A stretch of DNA of 64,000 nucleotides, from positions 1,736,001 through 1,800,000 of the forward strand of contig NZ_CP009755.1 of assembly GCF_000772085.1 (NCBI RefSeq), read 5' to 3'. This document shows, piece after piece, positions 1 to 8,894 of the stretch; the first letter of the stretch is position 1; each line of letters begins with the position of its first letter. Made by a program: the position numbers and the translations under genes. The DNA comes from Curtobacterium sp. MR_MD2014 (GTDB lineage Bacteria; Actinomycetota; Actinomycetes; Actinomycetales; Microbacteriaceae). The notes under the pieces were generated by a model that was not told where the DNA came from, made no database searches, and worked only from the letters and a program-made list of their open reading frames with translations.

Positions 1-327
1 CCGTCGGAGGTCAAGGCGGCGGTCACCGGCTACGGGAACGCCGACAAGCGCCAGGTGCAGACGATGATCGCGCGGGTGCTGGGGCTCGACGAGGCCCCGA
101 AGCCCGCCGACGCCGCGGACGCGCTCGCCCTGGCGGTCTGCCATGCCTGGAGGCTCGGATCACCCGACCGGGTCGGTCCCGGCCCGTCGACGCTCACCCC
201 GGCACAGCGCGCCTGGCGGGACGCGCAGGCCGGGGTCGCGGACACGCCGCTCGCGCGTGCCGCTGCCGCGGCATCGCGTCCGGGTGCCGCCGCGCGGCGG
301 GCCGGCGCCGTCGGTGGGCGGCCCTAG
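1..327 (+). CDS. ruvC: RuvC Holliday junction resolvase, C-terminal part (5' end outside window)
   Basis: The open frame is already running at base 1 and ends at a TAG at 325-327, eleven bases before ruvA. The visible 108 residues begin [20 protein letters not shown] and continue with MIARVLGL and [15 protein letters not shown]. These match the conserved C-terminal part of RuvC, including the acidic DAADAL stretch that belongs to the catalytic site. RuvC cleaves Holliday junctions as a dimer on the RuvAB-junction complex. The last 50 or so residues are a low-complexity Ala/Arg/Pro tail with no domain. Gene order ruvC-ruvA-ruvB is the classical resolvasome operon, which supports the call. Confidence 0.93.
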   Translation, partial: PSEVKAAVTGYGNADKRQVQTMIARVLGLDEAPKPADAADALALAVCHAWRLGSPDRVGPGPSTLTPAQRAWRDAQAGVADTPLARAAAAASRPGAAARRAGAVGGRP

Positions 328-337
328 GCTCGTGGGC

Positions 338-958
338 ATGATCGCGAGCCTCCGGGGAACCTGCATCGACGTCTCCGGATCGGCCGTCGTGGTCGAGGTC
401 GGGGGAGTGGGGTACGCCGTCACGGTCACCCCGGCGCACGCACTGACGATGCGCCACGGCTCCGAGGTGTTCCTGCGCACGGCGATGATCGTGCGCGAGG
501 ACGAGCACCTGCTCTTCGGCTTCGAGTCGACCGACGCGCTCCAGGTGTTCGACCTGCTCCGCAGCGTCTCCGGCGTCGGGCCGAAGTCGGCGCTCGGCGT
601 CCTCGCCCACATGGACCCGGCACAGGTCGCCAACGCCGTCGCGAGCGAGGACGACGCGGCGTTCCGCAAGGTGTCCGGCATCGGCCCGAAGACCGCGAAG
701 CTCATCACGGTCGCCCTCTCCGGCAAGCTCGTGGCCTTCGAGCAGGCGCCTGCGTCCGCGACGGTCGCGGGTGGCAGCGCGCACCCGGCCGCGCTCGACG
801 TCGTGTCGGCGCTCGTCGGACTCGGCTGGCGCGAGGACGCGGCACAGTCCGCCGTCGACGCCGTCGTGGCGAGCGACCCGGGTGCCGCTGCGATGGGCAC
901 GCAGGCCCTGCTCCGCGCCGCGCTCGGCACCCTGCGTCCCGCGGGGGCCGGCCGGTGA
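338..958 (+). CDS. ruvA: Holliday junction branch migration protein RuvA
   Basis: 206 residues, the usual RuvA length. Residues 1-63 form the OB-fold that starts MIASLRG. Two helix-hairpin-helix motifs follow: SGVGPKSAL near 78-86 and SGIGPKTAK near 113-121. The C-terminal domain III (from about residue 145, ALVGLGW) binds RuvB. RuvA tetramers hold the four-way junction open for the RuvB motors. The ATG at 338 is preferred because it gives the canonical N-terminus, although the frame is open further upstream. The TGA overlaps the ruvB GTG by 4 bases, so the two are translationally coupled. Confidence 0.97.
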   Translation: MIASLRGTCIDVSGSAVVVEVGGVGYAVTVTPAHALTMRHGSEVFLRTAMIVREDEHLLFGFESTDALQVFDLLRSVSGVGPKSALGVLAHMDPAQVANAVASEDDAAFRKVSGIGPKTAKLITVALSGKLVAFEQAPASATVAGGSAHPAALDVVSALVGLGWREDAAQSAVDAVVASDPGAAAMGTQALLRAALGTLRPAGAGR

Positions 959-1983
959 GCGGGATCACCTCGGCGGGAGCCGAGTCGCAGGAGGAGCTCG
1001 CCTTCGAGGGCGCGCTCCGACCGAAGTCGCTCGACGAGTTCGTCGGGCAGCGCAAGGTCCGCGGCCAGCTCGACCTCCTGCTCAAGGCGGCGGCCATGCA
1101 GGAACGCACCCCCGACCACATCCTCATGGCCGGTCCGCCCGGGCTCGGCAAGACGACCCTCGCGATGATCGTCGCGCACGAGTCCGGTCGGCCGCTGCGG
1201 ATGTCGAGCGGCCCCGCGATCCAGCACGCCGGCGACCTCGCCGCGGTGCTGTCCTCCCTCGTCCCCGGCGAAGTGCTCTTCATCGACGAGATCCACCGGA
1301 TGGCGCGCTCGGCGGAGGAGATGCTCTACCTCGCGATGGAGGACTTCCGGATCGACGTGATGGTCGGCAAGGGTGCCGGCGCGACGAGCATCCCGCTCGA
1401 CCTCGCGCCGTTCACCCTCGTCGGTGCGACCACGCGCGCCGGGCTGCTGCCGAACCCGCTCCGCGACCGCTTCGGCTTCACCGCGCACCTCGAGTTCTAC
1501 GAGAAGGACGAACTCGAACAGGTGCTGATCCGCGCGGCGCACCTGCTCGACCTGCGCATCGACCGGTCCGCCCTGCGCGAGATCGCCGGTCGCTCCCGCG
1601 GCACCCCGCGCATCGCGAACCGCCTGCTGCGCCGGGTGCGCGACTACGCCCTCGTGCACGGCACCTCGGACGGGATGGCCGCCGTGCAGGGGGCGCTCGA
1701 CCTGTACGACGTCGACGAGCTCGGGCTCGACCGGCTCGACCGCGCCGTCGTCGAGACGATGCTCACGCGGTTCGACGGTGGCCCCGTGGGCCTGAACACC
1801 CTCGCCGTCTCCGTGGGCGAGGAGTCCGAGACGATCGAGTCGGTGGTCGAGCCCTTCCTGGTCCGCGTCGGACTCGTGACCCGGACGCCCCGCGGGCGGA
1901 TCGCGACCCCGCAGGCCTGGCGTCACTTCGGGATGTCCCCGGGCGACGGAGTCGGCGCGCAGCCCGGCCTGTTCGACGACTGA
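955..1983 (+). CDS. ruvB: Holliday junction ATP-dependent helicase RuvB
   Basis: 342-residue AAA+ motor that drives branch migration with RuvA. Walker A is GPPGLGKT at residues 60-67 and Walker B is the DEIH box at 111-114. The sensor/arginine-finger region reads [11 protein letters not shown] near 164-174, and a C-terminal winged helix ends TPQAWRHFG. The GTG start lies inside the ruvA stop (GTGA overlap). Length and motif order are standard. Last gene of the ruv operon; a 168-base gap with an AT-rich inverted repeat follows. Confidence 0.98.
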   Translation: MSGITSAGAESQEELAFEGALRPKSLDEFVGQRKVRGQLDLLLKAAAMQERTPDHILMAGPPGLGKTTLAMIVAHESGRPLRMSSGPAIQHAGDLAAVLSSLVPGEVLFIDEIHRMARSAEEMLYLAMEDFRIDVMVGKGAGATSIPLDLAPFTLVGATTRAGLLPNPLRDRFGFTAHLEFYEKDELEQVLIRAAHLLDLRIDRSALREIAGRSRGTPRIANRLLRRVRDYALVHGTSDGMAAVQGALDLYDVDELGLDRLDRAVVETMLTRFDGGPVGLNTLAVSVGEESETIESVVEPFLVRVGLVTRTPRGRIATPQAWRHFGMSPGDGVGAQPGLFDD

Positions 1984-2005
1984 TCAGGTATACGATATTC
2001 TGATC
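1982..2005. promoter_or_regulatory. AT-rich inverted repeat between ruvB and yajC
   Basis: GATCAG at 1982-1987 and CTGATC at 2000-2005 are perfect inverted arms around a 12-base AT-rich spacer (GTATACGATATT). The left arm overlaps the ruvB stop codon. It is the most AT-rich spot in this part of the window. It could be an operator or an extended -10 region for the yajC-secDF transcript. A second -10-like TAGACT lies at 2078-2083, closer to yajC. Function is inferred only from shape and position. Confidence 0.35.
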
Positions 2006-2151
2006 CCGGTCGCCCGAGTGTCGTGGTCGGCCCGCACGGACTCAGGCGGTTGCCCGATCGCGGACACGCCCGTGCCCTAGACTGCTACGGCCCGAAGCCG
2101 AGCAGCGACCGCTCCGGCTGGATCCGAGCAACCAGAGAAGGCACCGCCCCC

Positions 2152-2547
2152 ATGGACCAATCACTCTTCCTCATCGTCATCATCGTGGCGTTCGCCGCGT
2201 TCATGTTCTACAGCAGCCGCAAGCGCAAGAAGCAGCAGGCGGAGCTCCAGACGAAGATGGTCCCGGGCTCCCGTGTCATGCTCTCGTTCGGCCTCTACGG
2301 CACGCTCGTGTCCGTCGACGACGACAAGGTCACGGCGGACGTCGAGGTCGCCCCCGGCACCATCGTGACGGTGCACCGCCAGACCCTGTCGCGCGTGGTC
2401 GACGAGGACGCGTCCGACGTCGAGACCACCGTCGTGCCCGAGGACGACGCTGCGGCGCCGAAGCCGATCGCCGACCTCAACGGCGAGCCCGTCTACGGCG
2501 AGCGTGTCGACGAGTCGGACCCGACGAAGCGCAAGACCGAAGACTGA
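2152..2547 (+). CDS. yajC: Preprotein translocase accessory subunit YajC
   Basis: 131 residues. One N-terminal membrane helix (about residues 4-20, LFLIVIIVAFAAFMFYSSR) is followed by a basic stretch RKRKKQQAELQ and the conserved MVPGSRVMLSFGLYGTL core. The rest is an acidic, poorly conserved cytoplasmic tail. YajC associates with SecDF-YidC and the SecYEG translocon at the inner face of the membrane. It lies directly upstream of secD and secF, as in most bacteria. The ATG at 2152 gives the normal N-terminus; upstream in-frame sequence is not YajC-like. Confidence 0.95.
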   Translation: MDQSLFLIVIIVAFAAFMFYSSRKRKKQQAELQTKMVPGSRVMLSFGLYGTLVSVDDDKVTADVEVAPGTIVTVHRQTLSRVVDEDASDVETTVVPEDDAAAPKPIADLNGEPVYGERVDESDPTKRKTED

Positions 2548-2639
2548 CGCCCTCGGCCGCCGGGTCCACCGACCCGGCGGCCACACCCCTGCCGCCGGCC
2601 GTGAGGTCGTCGGTCCTGAACAGAAAGACGAGACGACCG

Positions 2640-4391
2640 GTGGCACGATCGACACCCGTCAAGAAGGCGCTGCGCTCGCTCACCTGGTTGGTGATCATCA
2701 TGGCTGCCCTGGCCGGCCTGAACACCGCCGCGTCGGTGCTCGCCGCCAACAGCAAGGACGACACCGACGAGTGGTTCGCCGGCGCGAGCTGGGTCCCCGA
2801 GTTGGCGCTCGACCTGCAGGGCGGCACGCAGCTGACCCTCGCGGCGCAGAACACCGAGGGCGGTTCCGTCACCTCGCAGCAGTTGAACCAGGCGGTCAAC
2901 ATCATCCGCCAGCGCATCAACGCGACCGGCGTCTCCGAGTCCCAGATCAACACGCAGGGCACGAACAACATCGTCGTGTCGATCCCCGGCAAGCCCGACA
3001 AGGCGACGATCGACCGGATCGAGGCAGCGGCGAAGCTGACCTTCCGACCGGTGCTCTACACCGAGGCGGCCACGAACACGGCGGTCGGCGGCAGTGACGG
3101 CGGGACCGCCTCGCCGACGCCGTACTCGCCGCCGGCATCGCTCGACGCGACCCCGAGCGCGAAGCCGACCAACGGCAGCGACCTGTCCCAGGTCACTCCG
3201 GCGCTGCAGGACCTGTACACGAACTACAACTGCGCTGCCCCGGACGACGTCACGGCGGCGCCCGACGACGAGCCGCTCGTCACGTGCGACCAGGACGGCG
3301 CCGCGAAGTACATCCTCGGCCCCGTCGAGGTCTCCGGTTCCGGCATCAGCAACGCGACCTCGGGTCTCGCCACCGACTCCCAGGGCGCGACCACCGGGCA
3401 GTGGGCAGTCAACCTGACGTTCTCGGGCAAGAGCTCGGATGACTTCCGCGACGTCACGAGCCGCCTCGTCAAGCTCCCCGCGCCGCAGAACCAGTTCGCG
3501 ATCGTGCTCGACGGCACCGTGATCACGGCGCCCGCCTCGAACGCGGCCATCACGAACGGCAAGGCGCAGATCACCGGCAACTTCACCGCCGAGTCGTCCA
3601 AGACCCTGGCCGACCAGCTGAAGTACGGCGCCCTGCCCATCAACTTCCAGGTGCAGTCGAACGAGAACATCTCGGCGACGCTCGGTACCGCACAGCTCGT
3701 CGGCGGTCTCGTCGCCGGCCTGATCGGTCTGATCCTGGTCGTGATCTACTCGATCATCCAGTACCGGGCGCTCGCGTTCGTCACCGTGCTCTCGCTCGGC
3801 GTCGCGGCGGTGCTGACCTACCTCGTGATCGCGATCATGTCGTGGCGTGTCGACTACCGACTGTCACTCGCCGGCGTGGCCGGTCTCATCGTGGCCATCG
3901 GCATCACGGCGGACTCGTTCATCGTGTACTTCGAGCGCATCCGTGACGAGCTCCGCGACGGCCGTGGTCTCGAGAGCGCCGTCGAGTCGGGCTGGAAGCG
4001 CGCGCTCCGCACGATCCTGGCATCGGACTCGATCAACTTCCTCGCTGCGGTCGTGCTCTACATCCTGGCCGTCAGCGACGTGAAGGGCTTCGCGTTCACG
4101 CTGCTCCTCACGACCCTGATCGACGTCGTCGTCGTGGTCCTCTTCACCCACCCGATGATGCAGCTCATCGCGCGCAGCCGGTTCTTCGGCGAGGGACACA
4201 AGTTCAGCGGACTCGACCCGTCCGCCCTCGGCGCCGTCTACCGCGGTCGGGCGCAGTTCCGCGCCCCGGTCGTGGACGGCAAGCGCCAGCGCAGCGCGGG
4301 CGAGGCCCAGCGCCGCCAGACGATCGCAGAGCGGAAGGCCCAGCAGGCCTCCGGCGACAACGGCTCCACGCCGGACGGGAAGGACGACTGA
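2640..4391 (+). CDS. secD: Protein translocase subunit SecD
   Basis: 583 residues from the GTG at 2640. An N-terminal membrane helix (LTWLVIIMAALAGLNTA) precedes the large periplasmic P1 region, which contains the hallmark LDLQGGTQLTL. The C-terminal half has five predicted membrane helices starting near AQLVGGLVAGLIGLILVVIYS, with GITADSFIVYFERIRDE typical of SecD/RND. SecD uses the proton gradient with SecF to help pull exported proteins across. A Ser/Thr/Pro/Asp-rich insertion within P1 (about 155-215) is longer than in E. coli, common in actinobacteria. An in-frame start 13 codons upstream (2601) is possible. The stop overlaps secF by one base. Confidence 0.95.
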   Translation: MARSTPVKKALRSLTWLVIIMAALAGLNTAASVLAANSKDDTDEWFAGASWVPELALDLQGGTQLTLAAQNTEGGSVTSQQLNQAVNIIRQRINATGVSESQINTQGTNNIVVSIPGKPDKATIDRIEAAAKLTFRPVLYTEAATNTAVGGSDGGTASPTPYSPPASLDATPSAKPTNGSDLSQVTPALQDLYTNYNCAAPDDVTAAPDDEPLVTCDQDGAAKYILGPVEVSGSGISNATSGLATDSQGATTGQWAVNLTFSGKSSDDFRDVTSRLVKLPAPQNQFAIVLDGTVITAPASNAAITNGKAQITGNFTAESSKTLADQLKYGALPINFQVQSNENISATLGTAQLVGGLVAGLIGLILVVIYSIIQYRALAFVTVLSLGVAAVLTYLVIAIMSWRVDYRLSLAGVAGLIVAIGITADSFIVYFERIRDELRDGRGLESAVESGWKRALRTILASDSINFLAAVVLYILAVSDVKGFAFTLLLTTLIDVVVVVLFTHPMMQLIARSRFFGEGHKFSGLDPSALGAVYRGRAQFRAPVVDGKRQRSAGEAQRRQTIAERKAQQASGDNGSTPDGKDD

Positions 4392-5395
4392 TGGCCAGCT
4401 TCAGCCAGTTCGGCAGCGACCTCTACACGGGCAAGCGTTCGTACGACATCGTCGGGCGCCGCAAGACCTGGTACCTGATCGCCCTCATCGCGATCGTCGT
4501 GTCGCTGGCGGTGCCGTGGCTCCGCGGCGGCTACCACCTCGGCATCGAGTTCACCGGCGGGTCCGAGTTCACGATCTCGAACGCGAAGGACCTCGACCAG
4601 TCGGTCGCCACCCGAACGGTCGAGTCGATCGTCCCCGAGGGCGTGCCGCGCGTCTCCCAGGTCGGCCAGGACGGCATCCGCGTCCAGACCGAGCAGTTGA
4701 CGGACCGCGAGACCAGCGAGGTGCAGGACGCCCTGGCCGAGGCCTACGGCGTGTCGGACGACCAGGTCGCCTCGACGTACATCGGCGCGACCTGGGGAGC
4801 CGACGTGCTCGCGCAGGCGATCCGCGGTCTCGTCATCTTCCTCGCGCTGGCGGCCGTGGTGATGGCCGTCTACTTCCGCACGTGGAAGATGTCCGTGTCC
4901 GCCATGGTCGCGCTGCTGCACGACCTGCTCATCACCGCCGGCGTCTACGGCATCGTCGGGCTCGAGGTCACCCCCGCTGCCGTCATCGGCTTCCTGACCA
5001 TCCTCGGGTACTCCCTGTACGACACCGTCGTGGTGTTCGACAAGGTGCGCGAGAACACGTCGCAGGAGTCGCACCGCACCTTCGTGCAGTCGGTGAACCT
5101 CGCCGTGAACCAGACGCTCGTCCGGTCGATCAACACCTCGGTCGTGGCGCTGCTGCCGGTCGCCGCGATCCTCTTCATCGGGTCGTACGTGCTCGGCGCC
5201 GGCACCCTGCGGGACATCTCGCTGGCACTGTTCATCGGCATCATCGTCGGCACCTACTCGACGATCTTCATCGCGTCGCCGATGTACGCCCACCTCCGCG
5301 AGAACGAGCCCAAGGTCAAGGAGGCCGACGCGAAGAAGACGCGGGCGGCCGAGAAGCGCCAGCGCGAGGTCGACGCCGCGGCCGAGGTCGCCTGA
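4391..5395 (+). CDS. secF: Protein translocase subunit SecF
   Basis: 334 residues. The N-terminal helix (KTWYLIALIAIVVSLAVPWL) is followed by LGIEFTGGSEF, the SecF counterpart of the SecD signature. Five C-terminal helices include GFLTILGYSLYDTVVVFDKVREN, the conserved SecF motif. A charged Lys/Glu/Ala tail ends the protein. It forms the SecDF heterodimer with the preceding gene; TGATG overlaps link secD-secF and secF to the rhodanese gene, so all are probably co-translated. Confidence 0.97.
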   Translation: MASFSQFGSDLYTGKRSYDIVGRRKTWYLIALIAIVVSLAVPWLRGGYHLGIEFTGGSEFTISNAKDLDQSVATRTVESIVPEGVPRVSQVGQDGIRVQTEQLTDRETSEVQDALAEAYGVSDDQVASTYIGATWGADVLAQAIRGLVIFLALAAVVMAVYFRTWKMSVSAMVALLHDLLITAGVYGIVGLEVTPAAVIGFLTILGYSLYDTVVVFDKVRENTSQESHRTFVQSVNLAVNQTLVRSINTSVVALLPVAAILFIGSYVLGAGTLRDISLALFIGIIVGTYSTIFIASPMYAHLRENEPKVKEADAKKTRAAEKRQREVDAAAEVA

Positions 5396-5757
5396 TGGCG
5401 GTCGAGGTGCACGACGTCGACGTGGCCGAAGCCCGACGCCGGCTCGACGGGGGCGCGCGGTTGTTCGACGTGCGCGAGCAGGGGGAGTGGGACGAGGTGC
5501 ACGCCCCGGAGGCGACGCTCGTCCCGATGTCCGAGCTCGTGGCCCGCTGGCAGGAGATCGACGGGGGTGACCAGCCCGCCATCGTCGTCTGCCACTCCGG
5601 CGCCCGCTCCGCGCGGGTCGTCGCCGCCCTCGAGCAGTCCGGGGTGCCGGCGGTGAACCTGACCGGCGGCATGGTCGCCTGGGAGCAGGCGGGCGAGCCG
5701 GTCGTGCGCGCCGGATCGTTCGGCGACGCCCAGGGCGAACCGCGTCACGAGCACTGA
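5395..5757 (+). CDS. Single-domain rhodanese-like protein
   Basis: 120 residues covering one rhodanese fold. The CDC25/rhodanese start LFDVREQGEWDEVHAP lies near residues 23-38. The active-site loop CHSGARSARV begins at Cys66, which would carry the persulfide; NLTGGMVAWEQAGEPV closes the domain. Small rhodaneses move sulfur or respond to thiol stress; no substrate can be read from the sequence. The ATG overlaps the secF stop by one base. In many actinobacteria apt (adenine phosphoribosyltransferase) sits between secF and rel; here this gene takes that slot. Confidence 0.88.
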   Translation: MAVEVHDVDVAEARRRLDGGARLFDVREQGEWDEVHAPEATLVPMSELVARWQEIDGGDQPAIVVCHSGARSARVVAALEQSGVPAVNLTGGMVAWEQAGEPVVRAGSFGDAQGEPRHEH

Positions 5758-5814
5758 CCGGACGCGCGTAGGCTTGCCAGACCGTACCCGGACACCGGTC
5801 GCAGGAGGCGCATC

Positions 5815-8157
5815 ATGACGGACACCCGTGAGTCCTCGTCGCAGGGTGCGTCCACGCCCGGCGCGAGCCGTCCCGGGTCCGCGCCGCGGCCCTCCAGTCC
5901 GCTGAACGCGACGACCACCGGCAACCTCGGTTCCCTGCGGTCGCTGCTGCCGCGCCTCTTCTCGCGGGCGCAGCCCGCAGGGGCGGTCGACACGCTCATC
6001 CGTACCGTCCGGTCGCACCACCCGAAGGCCGACGTCACGCTCATCGAGCGGGCGTACTCGGTGGCCGAACGCGCCCACGACGGCCAGAAGCGGAAGTCCG
6101 GCGAGCCGTACATCACCCACCCGGTCGCGGTCGCGCAGATCCTCGCCGACCTCGGGATCGGCACGATCACGATCGCCGCGGCGCTCCTGCACGACACGGT
6201 CGAGGACACCGACTACCAGCTCGACCAGCTGCGCGCGGACTTCGGCGACGAGATCGCGATGCTCGTCGACGGTGTCACCAAGCTCGACAAGGTCAAGTAC
6301 GGCGACAGCGCGCAGGCCGAGACCGTCCGCAAGATGGTCATCGCGATGTCGAAGGACATCCGCGTCCTCGTCATCAAGCTCGCCGACCGCCTGCACAACG
6401 CGCGCACCTGGGGTTTCGTGGAGTCCGCGTCCGCGTCGCGCAAGGCCAAGGAGACGCTCGAGATCTACGCGCCCCTGGCGCACCGGCTCGGCATCCAGAT
6501 GATCAAGCTGGAGCTCGAGGACCTGTCGTTCGCGGTCCTGCACCCGAAGCTGTACGTCGAGATCGACAGCCTGGTCAAGGAACGGCAGCCGAAGCGCGAG
6601 CAGTTCGTGCAGAACGTGATCGGCACGCTCAAGAAGGACCTGAAGGCCGCGAAGGTCCGCGGCGAGGTCATGGGCAGGCCGAAGCAGTACTACTCGATCT
6701 ACCAGAAGATGATCGTGCGCGGGCGCGAGTTCGACGAGATCTACGACCTGGTCGGCATCCGCGTGCTCGTGCCGACCGTCCGCGACTGCTACGCGATGCT
6801 CGGCTCCGTGCACGCCCGGTGGACCCCGCTGCCCGGTCGCTTCAAGGACTACATCGCGACGCCGAAGTTCAACCTGTACCAGTCCCTGCACACGACGGTG
6901 CTCGGACCGCAGGGCCGTGCCGTGGAGATCCAGATCCGCACGCACGAGATGCACCAGCGTGCCGAGTTCGGTGTCGCGGCGCACTGGAAGTACAAGCAGC
7001 GTGCCCAGGGACGGGACGTCGACGCCTCCTCGACCACCGACGACCAGGACATGGCGTGGCTCGCCCACATCACCGACTGGCAGGCCGAGACGAGCGATCC
7101 GGGCGAGTTCCTCGACTCGCTCCGCTACGAGATCGGCGCCAAGGAGACGTACGTCTTCACCCCGCAGGGCAAGGTCATCGGCCTGCCCGCCGGTGCGACC
7201 CCGGTCGACTTCGCCTACGCGGTCCACACCGAGATCGGGCACCGCACGATGGGTGCCAAGGTGAACGGGCGCCTCGTCCCGCTCGAGAGCACGCTGTCGA
7301 GCGGTGACGTCGTCGAGATCTTCACCTCGAAGAACCCGGACTCCGGCCCGAGCCAGGACTGGCTGACGTTCGTCCGCAGCCCCCGTGCCCGCAACAAGAT
7401 CAAGCAGTGGTTCACCAAGGAACGCCGCGAAGAGGCCATCGAGCAGGGCCGTGACGCGATCGCCCGGGCGATGCGCAAGCAGAACCTCCCGCTGCAGCGC
7501 ATCATGAGCCAGGACTCCATCGCCGAGGTCGCCTCGTCGATGCGGTACGACGACGTCTCCGCGCTCTACGCGGCGGTGGGCGAGGGCCACGTGTCCACGC
7601 AGTCCGTCATCGAGAAGGTGCTCGGCAACGTGCAGACCGAGGCCGAGACGGACGAGCCCGAGCTCGCCTTCCCGCGACAGGTCACGAGCCGCCAGCTCCG
7701 GAACAGCGACAGCGGTGTGCTCGTCCGCGGCGCGCCCGACATCCTGGTGAAGCTCGCGAAGTGCTGCACGCCGGTGCCCGGCGACCAGATCGTGGGCTTC
7801 ATCACCCGCGGTCAGGGCGTCTCCGTGCACCAGGCGTCGTGCACGAACGTGAAGTCACTGATGAACGAGCCGGACCGGATGATCGAGGTCGAGTGGGCCC
7901 CGTCGTCGAAGTCGGTGTTCCTCGTGCAGATCCAGATCGAGGCGCTCGACCGCTCCGGGCTGCTCAGCGACGTCACGCGCGTCCTGACCGACCACCACGT
8001 GAACATCCTGTCCGCGACGGTGTCGACGTCCTCGGACCGCCTGGCGCTCAGCCGGTTCGTGTTCGAGATGGGCGACACGACGCACCTCGACCGGGTGCTG
8101 AACGCCGTGCGGCGGATCGACGCGGTCTACGACGTGTACCGGGTCAGCGCGGGCTGA
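5815..8157 (+). CDS. rel: Bifunctional (p)ppGpp synthetase/hydrolase Rel
   Basis: 780 residues. After a 60-residue Ser/Pro-rich leader come the HD hydrolase domain (HDTVEDT near 126-132), the synthetase domain (GRPKQYYSIYQK; RFKDYIATPK), the TGS domain (YVFTPQGKVIGLPAGATP), the zinc-finger-like CCTPVPGD region and a C-terminal ACT domain. Both catalytic halves look intact, so it should make and degrade the stringent alarmone. AGGAGG at 5801-5806 precedes the ATG at a good spacing. A TAGGCT -10-like box lies at 5770-5775. The 3' end overlaps the convergent downstream gene by 14 bases. Confidence 0.97.
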   Translation: MTDTRESSSQGASTPGASRPGSAPRPSSPLNATTTGNLGSLRSLLPRLFSRAQPAGAVDTLIRTVRSHHPKADVTLIERAYSVAERAHDGQKRKSGEPYITHPVAVAQILADLGIGTITIAAALLHDTVEDTDYQLDQLRADFGDEIAMLVDGVTKLDKVKYGDSAQAETVRKMVIAMSKDIRVLVIKLADRLHNARTWGFVESASASRKAKETLEIYAPLAHRLGIQMIKLELEDLSFAVLHPKLYVEIDSLVKERQPKREQFVQNVIGTLKKDLKAAKVRGEVMGRPKQYYSIYQKMIVRGREFDEIYDLVGIRVLVPTVRDCYAMLGSVHARWTPLPGRFKDYIATPKFNLYQSLHTTVLGPQGRAVEIQIRTHEMHQRAEFGVAAHWKYKQRAQGRDVDASSTTDDQDMAWLAHITDWQAETSDPGEFLDSLRYEIGAKETYVFTPQGKVIGLPAGATPVDFAYAVHTEIGHRTMGAKVNGRLVPLESTLSSGDVVEIFTSKNPDSGPSQDWLTFVRSPRARNKIKQWFTKERREEAIEQGRDAIARAMRKQNLPLQRIMSQDSIAEVASSMRYDDVSALYAAVGEGHVSTQSVIEKVLGNVQTEAETDEPELAFPRQVTSRQLRNSDSGVLVRGAPDILVKLAKCCTPVPGDQIVGFITRGQGVSVHQASCTNVKSLMNEPDRMIEVEWAPSSKSVFLVQIQIEALDRSGLLSDVTRVLTDHHVNILSATVSTSSDRLALSRFVFEMGDTTHLDRVLNAVRRIDAVYDVYRVSAG

Positions 8158-8722
8158 CCCCGGCCGGCGCCTGATCGGGTGTCGCGGCGATCGCCTGGTC
8201 GAGACGCCGGGCCGCCTGCCGCACCATGGGGATCGTCCCGAGCGCTGCCAGGCGGCGCCGGACCTCGCCGACCCGCACCACCCCGATCGCCACGAGGCCG
8301 CGCAGGGCATCGTGCGCGGACGCGTCGAACGCGCCGGGCGCGCGGAGCAGGTCCACCGCGGTGCGCTCCGGCGAGGTCACCCGGATCGGGCCCACCAGCA
8401 CGGTGTCCTCGGCGGGGAGCCGGACCTCGCGCAGCCGCACGTCGGGATCGACACGGATGCGGACGGTCGGCGGGACACTCACCTCGACCGGCGAGGGTGG
8501 GCGCGACGTCGCACCCCAGATCCAGGCAGCGGACCGCCCGCTCGCCACCACACGCTCGTCGGGCACGCGCCACGCGTGCGCGGCGGCGCGGAGGGCGGGC
8601 GTCTGCGGTTCCGCGGGGGAGGCCCAGCACCACCCGACGGGGACGAGCTCGCCGGCGAGCACCGCAGCGCGGAGCTCCGTCTCCGGCCAGTCGTCGCTGG
8701 TCAGCAGGCGGGGCGTCGGCAC
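8144..8722 (-). CDS. AbiEi-like / uncharacterised actinobacterial protein
   Basis: 192 residues, GTG start at 8722. The N-terminus looks like a small winged-helix (LLTSDDWPETELRAAVLAGELVPVG). The middle carries VVASGRSAAWIWGA, EVSVPP and ITSPERTAVDLLR-type elements (here RVTSPERTAVDLLR), a pattern seen in proteins annotated as type IV toxin-antitoxin AbiEi-family antitoxins. These are abundant orphan genes in Microbacteriaceae, and no AbiEii nucleotidyltransferase partner is next to it. I therefore do not claim a working toxin-antitoxin system. It converges on rel and overlaps its last 14 bases. Confidence 0.6.
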   Translation of the reverse strand: MPTPRLLTSDDWPETELRAAVLAGELVPVGWCWASPAEPQTPALRAAAHAWRVPDERVVASGRSAAWIWGATSRPPSPVEVSVPPTVRIRVDPDVRLREVRLPAEDTVLVGPIRVTSPERTAVDLLRAPGAFDASAHDALRGLVAIGVVRVGEVRRRLAALGTIPMVRQAARRLDQAIAATPDQAPAGVSPR

Positions 8723-8894
8723 CCGCTCATCCTGCCGGACGGACGACCACCGCGGTCGGCCCTGTGGAGAGGACGTCGGCCTCGGCGCTGCGTGCGTAGC
8801 CGTGATCGAGACCGCGACCGCGGCCCCGCGCCCAGTACGAGCGCGCGCCCGTGAACGGGCACGTGTGTCCGGGTGCCCTGGTGCCCGCGTCGCG
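8723..8894. other. 172-base gap without a recognised gene
   Basis: The gap lies between the start of the minus-strand AbiEi-like gene and the stop of the minus-strand ROK kinase. It is GC-rich and contains only short imperfect inverted repeats, for example around GGGCACGTGTGTCC near 8858-8871. I see no coding frame with a plausible start and no RNA gene. It should hold the promoter of the AbiEi-like gene and perhaps a terminator of the kinase gene. Confidence 0.4.

Noticed and set aside
160..1926. Long minus-strand open frames opposite ruvA/ruvB and other long antisense frames across the window
   Set aside because: They are Arg/Pro/Ala-rich mirror frames of clear genes, a normal result of high GC third positions, and show no domain.
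8144..8722. AbiEi-like gene as half of a phage-defence toxin-antitoxin system
   Set aside because: No AbiEii-type partner lies beside it, the similarity is only to a broad domain, and such orphan genes are common in Microbacteriaceae.
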